Shown in pieces: positions 22,132 to 31,060 of a stretch of DNA of 37,062 nt. Position 1 is the stretch's first letter. Each line of letters starts with the position of its first letter. The notes below the pieces were generated by a model. It was not told the origin of the DNA, made no database searches, and saw only the letters and a list, made by a program, of their open reading frames with translations. The stretch spans positions 1 through 37,062 of the forward strand of contig JANQBS010000344.1 in assembly GCA_033085395.1 (NCBI GenBank). The letters run 5' to 3'. Origin of the DNA: Xanthoparmelia taractica (lineage: Eukaryota > Ascomycota > Lecanoromycetes > Lecanorales > Parmeliaceae). A program made the translations under genes and the position numbers.

Positions 22132-23263
22132 ATGCCTTTCCTCTGTTTTGGCGGCGGTACTGTAGGCGAAGGTGCATTCTCGACGACTGAAGGAGTGAGT
22201 ACACTCCTGGACACTCTCGCTGCTTGCAAGATCAATCGAATCGATACGGCGGCTGTTTACCCCGCTTCCGCGCCCGGAGCATCTGAACGCCTTTTCGGGA
22301 CCGCCAAAGCTGCCGAGCGAGGCTTGATTATCGACACCAAAATCGAGGTCAGCGGAGCGGGGCCAGGCCAGGGATCTTTGAAGAAAGGGGCCATTGACAA
22401 ATCTGTCACGAAGAGCATGGCAACACTCAACGTGGATGAGGTAGGGGATCATTTTTCCAGCCCTGTTGTTCTTCTAGGTATCGCGGAACTAAAGCAATTG
22501 TGCAGATAAACGTTCTCTATTGTCATATCCCGGATACGGCCACATCTGTTGAGGAAACAGCTGCGGCCTTACATGACCATTGGAGCAAGGGACACTTCAA
22601 AAAGGTGGGTCCAGCCTTCGCCACGCCGCGCTTCGTATAACTAATGCCAAGGCTCTTTTCCAGCTTGGCCTTTGCAACTACAGCGTGGACCAGGTCCAAG
22701 AGTTTTTGTCTGTCTGCGACAGAAACGGCTGGGTAAAGCCCACCACCTACCAGGGTCAATACAATGCCATCTGTCGAAAGATGGAGGGAGATCTCCTGCC
22801 ATTGTTAAGGCGCCATGGGATGACATATGTTGCTTTCAGGTATGCAGTCGTTGAGTGTACTTGAAAGATTTGACCTAATGGTGTTCATCCAAACAGTCCT
22901 CTTGCAGGTGGTTTTTTGACTGGGAATTTCTCTCTGGGAAACGACTTGGCTGGCACTCGATTCGAGGAAGGCAACCTTATGGGGGCGCACTACAAGCCAA
23001 TGTATGACAAATCGACCATGCACTCGGCCATCAGGGAGCTACACGCTTTTCTAGAACCACGGGGTATTTCTGTGGCGGAGGCGTCGTTGAGGTGGATATT
23101 TCACCATTCGGCGCTAGGAAAGCAAGATGGTGTCATCTTAGGGGCTACCAAGGTAGCGCAGATTGAGAGAAACGTGGGGTACGTGAATAATGGTCCACTG
23201 GCTGAAGAAGAATTGTCGATGCTTGAGGAGACCTGGGAGAAGGTCAGAGCTATCGCACCTTAG
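22132..23263 (+). CDS. Aldo-keto reductase, AKR7 (aflatoxin-aldehyde reductase) type
   Basis: NADPH-dependent carbonyl reductase with a TIM-barrel fold, cytosolic; in this cluster it could reduce an aldehyde or ketone made by the P450s or the oxidase. Exons 22132-22440, 22506-22604, 22664-22839, 22897-23263 (951 nt, 316 aa). The first ATG in frame is 22132 (MPFLCFGGGT). Catalytic tetrad complete: Asp38 and Tyr43 (RIDTAAVY), Lys70 (IIDTK), His110 (LYCHIPD). Also seen: LGLCNYSVDQV and YQGQYNAICR, LAGGFLTGN, and the C-terminal cofactor region VILGATKVAQIERNV, all typical of AKR7. Introns are 58-65 nt. Length matches the family and there is no damage. Confidence 0.92.
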
Positions 23264-24018
23264 GCCTGGCCCCGGATACGCTCGCTCAGCAACGACTTTT
23301 AGGCGGCGACGCACACTCATTTGTTAGTTCCATGGCACCTCACTACATATCGCACTCGAAAGGCGCTCTATACACACGTGCACAGCACGATATGTATTTT
23401 AGTGATATGGCCGTTTCAACATTGTGGAACATGCCTTCTGGCTCGTAATTGTTTACGTAGCTAGTAAGTACTACGGCAGTTGGCATGCTTAGTATCCAAT
23501 CCACTGGCAGGGCGCGACAGAAAATCAAAACGTCCCTTCTTTTAACTCATCATATATCAACAACGAGAACGTTTGGTAAAAGAACTTTGCCTTCGCGATT
23601 GTTCTTCTTGAGGAGATCGACATATTTACAGCGAAAATATTTGTCATAAACTCTGTCGTTCAAAAGTTATGGTGTTGCGAATACGCCTTATTTAATTGTC
23701 TGCCAAGACATTTTACTCCTACTGTGTCAGTGGATGGGATACGATGAATGATTGCTTTTCGCGTGTCCTTGACGTTTGTTTAGTGTGGAGACACTAAAGT
23801 AAGGTAATTTACTACCTTAGGCTTGGGAAACCCAAAAGCGATATCATAGCTGGGCCTCCGCCGTCTCTGAAGCTCCTTGGGAAACGCCCGGGAGTGCACA
23901 TCAAACTCAATCAATCAATCAATCACACCTTTTCTTCAAACACATTCTCAATTCTTCTGTGATGCATCTTCTAAGCGATATGCATCTGACATTTAGGACT
24001 ATGAGACCCACTAACTGG
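23264..24018. other. Intergenic between converging aldo-keto reductase and ABM-like genes
   Basis: 755 bp between two stop codons facing each other. Short microsatellite (CAAT)4 at about 23910-23925. Nothing coding is supported. It serves as the 3' ends of both genes. Confidence 0.45.
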
Positions 24019-24781
24019 TCACGCCCCATTTTGAAGCTCGATCGTATTTTCCTCATATTTTACAAGTGATCCTTCTATGTCTCTCAATGCATCAAACCAG
24101 CCCTGTCTGTCCATTTGTCTATGTTCACTCAAATCCGGCAATGCCTGTGCAAGTACGAAGACTCGACATTCTTCTTTTTCTGTCACGTCGGACGGGCATA
24201 TCAGTTCCATGATTCTCCCTACAGCCACGTTCTTAGCACTCTCATTATCCTCCTCGTCCGCCCTCAACTTCAATCGCCTAAGCGCCTCATCAAACATCGT
24301 TTCCACCTCTTGCTGATCCCGATCAACTGACACATAGAAGACAAAAATTTTCACAAATCTCTGGTCCCACACCCTGCTGCCCTCGGGAAATGTTGCATGC
24401 ATCATCCACGGCGCCGGCGCAGGCGGGAACGGCGCGAACAGTGGAAACAATGCTTCGTTAAGGGATGCGTACTGCGACGTGGCTGCGTAAGCCGTATGCG
24501 CCTCAACAGACCGCCATTCTGTGCAGTTCATTAGCTGAGGACTGCGCCTGAGCTGCTAGCATTCAACCAAGATGACGCAGAGACATACCCACTAGATACC
24601 ACACAAGGCCTGGATTGTCAAGTTGATAGCCCCAGTGCTGGTCGCAGTAACCAGAAGCATGGGCTACGTCACTAAGGACGCGGTGCCAGATCGCGCCTGC
24701 CGGAGTGGAGGAATCGTGGAGTGGGGTTTGCGCTGGAAACGGCAAGAAGGCCATTTCTGTGACTGGAGGCGGGGAAGACAT
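24019..24781 (-). CDS. Small protein with one or two ABM-like dimeric alpha/beta-barrel domains
   Basis: Two exons on the minus strand, 24781-24589 and 24518-24019, with a 70-nt GT-AG intron, give 230 aa. Residues about 5-95 (VTEMAFLPFP ... GYCDQHWGYQLDNPGLVWYL, then EWRSVEAHTAYAA) match the pattern of fungal antibiotic-biosynthesis-monooxygenase-like (ABM) or stress-responsive barrel proteins: a beta strand, an amphipathic helix, GY-x-WG-x-x-x-x-NP, then a W-S-x-EAH motif. The C-terminal half (FVKIFVFYV ... CRVFVLAQA ... GWFDALRDIEG) looks like a second, diverged barrel. Such proteins can be cofactor-free oxygenases, cyclases or non-catalytic partners. Head-to-head with P450-2. The family is inferred by eye; the function is unknown. 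Confidence 0.75.
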
Positions 24782-25149
24782 TGAAGTGCTGTTAGAGAAC
24801 TTTAAATTTGGGCATAGGTACAGTCTCTTGTCTGTGCATCTGATCTGAAGTTACGGTTCAACTGCGTTGGAGCCGTAAGCTGGCGGCTGCTGTTGCTTCT
24901 ACCGTCCTAGCAGTACCTCCTGCGCCATGACATTGAGCTTACAAATCGCGCATATCTTAGTCTCAGCAATTCGTGCAGGAAATCTTCTTCCGCACTCGTA
25001 CGACTTGCGGTAAATCTGATGCAACGACATACAGACGTACAGACTTGCTGTGCAGTGCGCGAAATTTCATACTGGTATTTTATCGTGATCTTCAGAGAGA
25101 GACACTTTCTCCCTTGCGCCCTTACTTGGACCTGCCGCATATCGACGAA
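24782..25149. promoter_or_regulatory. Shared divergent promoter of the ABM-like gene and P450-2
   Basis: 368 bp between the two start codons facing away from each other. No defined motif recognised. An open frame runs through 24973-25266 in the frame of P450-2 exon 1, but upstream of 25150 it does not look like a P450 N-terminus. Confidence 0.5.
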
Positions 25150-26987
25150 ATGCTGTTGCCAAAGCTTCAATACCTCAGTGCTGCTGACCTGTCTGTTGCT
25201 GGGGGACTTACGCTTTTTTCAGTGAGCCAAACCATGTCACACCCAAACCAGTCTTGGTATTACTGACTGCCACAATCCAGTATTTAATATCAGTCTTCGT
25301 CTACAATTTGTATTTCCATCCCCTTGCCAAGTTCCCCGGACCTACATTATGGGCCCTCAGCCGCCTCCCTTTCGTCCACGCCATGCAGAGTGGTACTCTC
25401 GTGCACCAAGTTAACCTGTTCCATGCCCACTACGGTGCAATTGTCCGTGTCGCCCCGAACGAGCTCTCTTTCATCGATTCCGTCGCCTGTCGGGACATCT
25501 ACGCAGTCCAACCTGGCCAGCCGAAATTCCCCAAAAACCCAGTATGGATGGGCGAGCAAATTCCACGTGCCAATTCAATTGTTGATTCTAGCGACGACGA
25601 CCACGCTCGTATGCGAAAAGTCTGGTCCTACAACTTTACAGAGAAATCTTTGAAAGAGCAGGAGCCACTGCTACAGCTTTATGTGGGGAAATTCATTGAG
25701 CGATTGCGAGCCCATGGAAAAGACCCGGCCGTGGATATTGTGCAATGGTTCAATTTCCTGACATTCGACCTAACCGGTGACTTGGCTTTTGGGGAATCGT
25801 TTGGGTGCTTAGAGGGCAAGGTGCTGCATCCGTGGATCGAGATGATCTTTAGCCACTTCAAATCTGCGACATTGCTGGCTTCTATAGGATTTTATCCACT
25901 ACTGCACGGGGCACTCATATGGTCGCTACCTACCAGCGTATTAAAGAAACAACAGGATCATTTTCGGATGGCTGCGGAGAAGGTACAAAGAAGGCTGAAT
26001 TTAGAGCATGAGAGGCTGGATTTCTTGCAGCATATTGTCAAACACAACCACGATTGCGATGGCGACGGCAACGCCTTAAGTGAGGCAGAAATCGAGAAAA
26101 CAGCGGCAACAATGATTGTTGCTGGTAGTGAAACTACGGCTACACTACTATCCGGTATAATTAATCACCTTGTCAAGCACCCAAGTATCATGGATGAATT
26201 GGCGTGCGAGATCCGAAAGTCGTATTCCAGTGAAGAAGAAATGAGTCTCGCCAGCTTGGCTCGATTACCATATCTGAGAGCAGTCATCCAGGAGGGCTTG
26301 CGGATAGCTCCTCCTGTACCTACAGGTATGCCTCGAGTGGTACCGGTTGGAGGCGCCCAGGTCTGTGGACATTGGCTTCCCGCAAACGTAAGTCCACTCA
26401 TTATCAATCACCATGCGTCACACGAAATTTTACCTCCCTCTACCCACTCGATAAGCCTGCCAAGATTGGCCGACCCAGGATTTTTGTCTACGCCGCGTTC
26501 TTGCTTTGCGTTCGTCTCGTGGGAGTCTGCCAATTAAAGGAGGACTAAAGTCGCTAGAATGTTCGATAAAGTAGTGTTCACGCGTTCTCAACCCTCCTTT
26601 CTGTCAGACTCCTACTCTCTGACTAACCAGCCAGTAACTAATCTCTCCCCTTTCCAGACCTTTGTATCCTACGCCCATTATGCGGCGTACCACTCCAGCC
26701 TCAACTTCTCCTCCCCTGACTCATACCTTCCATCTCGCTGGTTGTCCTCTACTACCGATAATGCCGAAGCCCTGCAACCTTTCTCCATGGGACCTCGCAA
26801 TTGCATTGGGCAGCGCCTTGCCTGGGCAGAGACACGCTTGGTGCTGGCAAGGCTGTTTTGGAACTTTGACGTTGAGAGCGTGGAAGGAAAGAAGTTGGAG
26901 TGGGCCAAGCAGAAAGTGTACACGTTGTGGGAAAAGGAGGAGGGCTGGGTGAGACTTAGGCGTAGGGATAGTTTCGCAGAGGAGTGA
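25150..26987 (+). CDS. Cytochrome P450 monooxygenase 2
   Basis: Second P450 of the cluster. Exons 25150-25221, 25281-26387, 26658-26987 (1509 nt, 502 aa). The start at 25150 (MLLPKLQYL) gives a hydrophobic N-terminal anchor that continues across intron 1 into YLISVFVYNLYFHPLAKFPG, the usual proline-rich hinge. Helix I: IVAGSETTATLLSG; ExxR: QEGLR; PERF-like PSRW; heme loop FSMGPRNCIGQRLAWAE with ligand Cys442. By overall pattern it belongs with fungal trichothecene-hydroxylase-like/CYP58- and CYP65-type enzymes, but I cannot assign it firmly. The last intron (26388-26657) is 270 nt, long for this locus. An apparently intact enzyme, likely acting on the diterpene. Confidence 0.92.
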
Positions 26988-27476
26988 GGGTCTTGTTACA
27001 ACGCACGACGATATTTTGCGCGTACAAAGTAACGAGTTGTGTATTGAAGACAGATTATAAATACCTTATGTCAATTTGCTGGGATCTTGTTCCGGTGCCG
27101 GTGTCGGTAGATCAGTGGGTTTTCTTTCAGAATTGTTACTCCTCACTATCCTCGTTATCAGACGGTCCCATCAATTGCTTTAGGATCTCGACAGTACCCT
27201 GCAGTATCCAGAATCGTAAGTATCCCCGAACCTCCGTGAGAAATTTTGCTAAATCGTTTATTTCTACCACAGTATAGTAATATTGGTACGGTGGTTCTAC
27301 GATGCGTACGTACTGGAAAATAACCGCTCCAGAATGAAAACGTTTCAAATGAGCTTCTGTTGAAAATAGTAGTTGATTTCTGGTACTTCATAGTCTATAG
27401 TCTACAAAGAGTATCGTTGTCTGATACGGTACCATTACTGATCAGCAATTTCATAGCCTTCCGCTAAGGTACTCCT
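26988..27476. other. Intergenic between P450-2 and the broken membrane-protein gene
   Basis: 489 bp. On the minus strand, 27363-27136 reads as an open stretch ending LKQLMGPSDNEDSEE and preceded by a 3' splice-like TTTTCAACAG; it has the look of a final exon, but no upstream exons or family were found. Otherwise nothing seen. Confidence 0.35.
27136..27363 (-). pseudogene. Possible last exon of a lost gene
   Basis: About 75 codons following a TTTTCAACAG acceptor-like site: a tyrosine-rich middle (PPYQYYYTVVEI), a hydrophobic helix-like part and an acidic end SDNEDSEE before a stop. Nothing upstream continues it. I do not recognise the family; it may be chance. Confidence 0.2.
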
Positions 27477-27765
27477 TCACGCTCTTAATTCCGCCGCTCT
27501 CGCATCCCCAGGTAACTCATTAACCTTCGTCCCCTCAATCTCCAGCCTCTGCTCTTCCGACAGCTCGTGTAACCCCACCCCGCCCATCTCCAATGCTCGA
27601 CCGTCCTCTTTCAATCCAACTGAATATGGTTGTTATGGCGCCGGTTGGTCAGAATCCTTTTTCGATATCCCATTTGATGGATTCTTCGGAGCTGCCGCTA
27701 CTCTTCGAGTTCGAGAGCGAAGGAAAAAATACGCGAGGAGGGCGACGAGAGCAAGGCCACAGATC
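27477..27765 (-). pseudogene. Single-pass membrane protein, 3' half (transmembrane end and cytoplasmic tail), broken by hAT
   Basis: Minus strand. Directly after the target duplication the reading continues LALVALLAYFFLRSRTRR, the second half of a transmembrane helix with a basic stop-transfer, then a cytoplasmic tail. The 5' half is at 30446-30655, on the other side of the hAT relic, and the frame matches exactly once the insert and one duplication copy are disregarded. An in-frame TAA at 27635-27633 interrupts the tail (after DQPAP); the frame then remains open to a TGA at 27479-27477 through an acidic tail (LHELSEEQRLEIEG). CAA-to-TAA is a RIP-type change. Fungal Mid2/WSC-like sensors have this arrangement. 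Confidence 0.7.
27756..27765 (+). repeat. Left 10-bp target-site duplication of the hAT relic
   Basis: GCCACAGATC, exactly repeated at 30446-30455. Confidence 0.85.
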
Positions 27766-30445
27766 AAAGCGCCCGATGGTCCTGGACCATTTAGCGGACT
27801 ATTGGTCTGGACCAGTCCAATGGACCAATGGTCCGGATCAATCCGAGGTTTTGATATATAATCCTAAACTAATTTAAGGTGTCTGAATTATTAATTTAAA
27901 TTAATAATGTTAATAATTTAATTATTTACTTTAAGAATCTAATTTAGCGTAAATATTTAATTACGATAAATATACTTTTAATAGCAATAAACTAGCGTCG
28001 AATTAAATCTCGCTTATTCTTTTATTTTATTTTTATTTAATAATTTATTTAATAATTATATTATTATTATAATATTTAATAATATTAAATCTAAGCTATT
28101 AAATATTTATAATAACTTATTTACTATTATTATTAGATCTATAATCTTCTTAAAGTTATCTATATAACATATAAAAAATAGAAATACGCGAAAAGAGATT
28201 ATATTATTAAAGATCTTTTAATCTAGAAAACGATCTTAATCTCTTTTTAATAATCTTTAAATAATTATATATCTTTTATTAATATATTTATTAACGCTTT
28301 AAAGAAATCTAATTAAGAAAAAAGTTTATTTAATAAATTATTTAATAATAACGCTTAAAATATCTCTTAAATCTTAAATTTAGAATTTAGCGTCTTTTAA
28401 TTATTATAATTATTATTTAAAAGATTAAGAGCGAAGATATATATTATTTATTAATATATTATTATATAAAGCGATTAATTTATTTATAATCTCTATTTTA
28501 AGATTTATAATATTAATAAAAATTTAGAAATAATTACTTAATATTTAAAGAAAGTATATTTTATTAATTTATTAATTAATACTTTAACTAAAAAGAAAAT
28601 ATAAGAAAAAATATTTATTAATATAATTATACTTTATAAAATTAAAATTAAGATTAAGATTAAAGAAAAGAGAAGAGCGAAGCTTATAAGTATTAATCTT
28701 AATAAGATTACTTTAGAGTATCTATATTTATAATAAATTATTAAAAAAGATATTTTTTTAAAATAGATTAGAATTAACGTATTTTGAATCTTCTTAAAAT
28801 ACGTTAATCTTATTATTAATTAATACTTTTTAAGTCTAATTTCACTCTTAAGATTTATATTAAAGATTTATTTATTAAGAATAAAGAATAACTTCGTTAT
28901 ATATTAATTATAACGCTATTAGATAATTATATTATATATAATATATAAACGTTATCGAATTATCTTAAGCTATTAGCTATAATTATCTATTTTATAAATA
29001 AAAAATTAGAATTATATATTATAACTCTCGCTCTAATTAAATTATAAGAGAAATTTTTTAATTAAAATTAAACGATAATTATTCTTAATATATTTAATAA
29101 TTATAAGATTCGTAATAAATTAAGTTATATAATTATAAATAATATTAAAATTAATAATACTCTTATTAACGTTATCGCTATTTTTTTAAATAATAAGAGA
29201 ATCTCTTATAATTCTCTTAAGCGACGTTTAGGAGATAATAATTACGTTATTAATCTAGTCGTTTAAGTATTTCTCTTTAAATAAATAATAAATAATTATA
29301 AATATTTAAAGAATATAGCTATCTCTTTATTAGATATTTAATTAAAATAATAACGTAAGCTAAGATCTCTCGATAAATTATATAATATTAATATCTAAAT
29401 TATAGAAAGTATTTAGCGTATTTAATCTTTTAAATATCGAATTAACGAACTTATGTTATAATAATAATAAAACTCGATAAAATTTCTAGTATTTAATATT
29501 AGATTAAGTTATATAAAAAATTAAGAGAGCTATTATTATTATTATTAATAAGGTATTTAATTTATAAAAGAATTTATTAACTATAAAGAAGTAAAAGACT
29601 ATTAGCTATATTCGTAATTTTCTTCAAAAATTTTCATAATATTATTAAGATTATAAAGAATTATTAAGTTATTTTAATAGAGATTATTTTAATTATAAAC
29701 TTTCTAATTAATAGATTTTATAACGTAATAAAGAAATTTATAAATTATAACTTTATAAGAAAGTTTTTTTAAATTAAATATACGAAGCTATTAAAGTATT
29801 AAAATAAGACGAAACGATTATTAATATATATTGTTATAATTATTCTAGATTTAATAATTAAATAAAAATATTTTAATATTTAAGATCTCGAATAGTAATT
29901 AAATATAAAGATCGTAATAAAAGAATTTTAAGAAATTAAATATTCTTTTTTTTATAATCTTTATAGAATTAATTAATAATAAGTCAAATTAATATATTAA
30001 GAATCTTATAATTCTTTAAAGCGATATTATAATAATACTCGCTTAATAGCTAGAATTTAATTAGCGAACTAGATTCTTACTACTATTAAGAATAATTATC
30101 GATATCTATTCTATATCTATTATATTAGCGAAACTCAAATATTTTTTTTATTAAGATTAAGTATACGATATTAGCTTAAAGATATAATCTTAAAATAAGA
30201 TTATTAAGTTATTAAAATATTTAAAATTATAATTTTAACTAAATATCTTTATAAAGAAAGATGTACACGCTATTATTAATATTTTATAAAATAATAAAAT
30301 TATAAAAATCTTAGAAGAGACTCTAAATTCATACAACTAATGATTCGAACTAGTTTAGAGTTTGAACGGGCCGTGAACCATTTATATAGCTTCAATCTGG
30401 ACCGGTCCAGCCTCTGAATCACTGATCCGGATCATCGGGCGCCTT
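27766..30445 (+). mobile_element. RIP-degraded hAT transposon with intact inverted ends (2680 bp)
   Basis: Ends: left AAAGCGCCCGATGGTCC, right (inverted) AAGGCGCCCGATGATCC, followed by imperfect subterminal inverted repeats rich in CTGGACCGGTCCAG-like palindromes. The 2.5-kb interior is almost pure AT, but plus-strand translation with stops ignored gives hAT transposase blocks: RRLGDNNYVINLVV-stop-VFLFK at about 29222-29281 (family RRLRCxGHVINLVVQAFLFG), and RKLRSLDKLYNI at about 29353-29390, then NSIKFLVFNIRLSYIKN (family WRKxGPLGKLHNI, then RWNSWY). Not active. Oddly, only the interior is RIP-mutated; the terminal 100 bp keep their GC. The 10-bp duplication is longer than the 8 bp usual for hAT. 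Confidence 0.85.
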
Positions 30446-30455
30446 GCCACAGATC
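30446..30455 (+). repeat. Right 10-bp target-site duplication of the hAT relic
   Basis: GCCACAGATC, exact copy of 27756-27765, immediately after the inverted terminus. Confidence 0.85.
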
Positions 30456-30655
30456 CCACCGACTGTGCCGCCTGCTCTTGCGCCTACGTGGGAGGTTGAG
30501 TGCTGTGGTGAGGATAAGGTTGCGTTTGAGTTGGTTGCGTTGGTGCTGGAGTTGGAGGAAGCTGGGGTGGGGATATTATTAAGGTTTGATCGTAGTGATG
30601 GCTTTTGGGTATGCGGTTGCTTACTGCTACTGCTTGTGAAATGTTTGACTTGCAT
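30446..30655 (-). pseudogene. Single-pass membrane protein, 5' part (Ser/Thr/Asn-rich stalk and start of transmembrane helix)
   Basis: Minus-strand open frame beginning at an ATG at 30655, running through a Ser/Asn/Thr-rich, probably extracellular stalk (TPASSNSSTNATNSNATLSS, with sequons) into ARAGGTVGGICG, the glycine-rich start of a Mid2-like transmembrane helix, where the hAT element cuts it. As it stands it would read a few codons into the transposon (KAPDDPDQ) and stop at 30419. No signal peptide or globular domain is found upstream; in-frame stops lie about 80 bp before the ATG, so the 5' end of the original gene is lost or mutated. Confidence 0.65.
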
Positions 30656-31060
30656 TAATAAAGCGATATCTGGGGTGAGATACTCGATATAGCCTCTATT
30701 GATTTATCAGATATCTACTCTTAAAGAGAAAGTTAATTACGGTCGTATTAATTAAATTTCGAGTAGAACTATTTTACCGGATCAGATTACTCATGAGGCG
30801 GAGCATCTATAGTGTATTGGCTAGCGAATTGAAGTGACGTTATATTAAAGATAGCAAGATCTTGCTGAAAGGGATCCGGGGTGACGTTGAAAGTAGAATA
30901 CTTAACTATATTTACGAGGGCTGGTGTGAATATATTAACGTTCGGAGTCACGCCATTAATACTCTAGCTCTCTCTCACCGCATTGTAGAAGTAATCGTTG
31001 CGGGGGTTTTCGGGAGGATAGAGAACGCTAATCTAATGAAATACTAATAGACTAAGAATG
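30656..31060. other. Non-degraded patch, no gene supported
   Basis: Normal-composition DNA between the broken gene and the next RIP tract. A 61-codon plus-strand frame (30862-31047, MLKGIRGDVESRILNYIY...) has no recognisable features. It may once have held the 5' part or promoter of the disrupted membrane-protein gene. Confidence 0.35.

Noticed and set aside
28774..28803. Perfect-looking hairpin AACGTATTTTGA...TAAAATACGTT
   Set aside because: Expected to arise easily in such AT-rich DNA; no sign that it is a terminator or element end.
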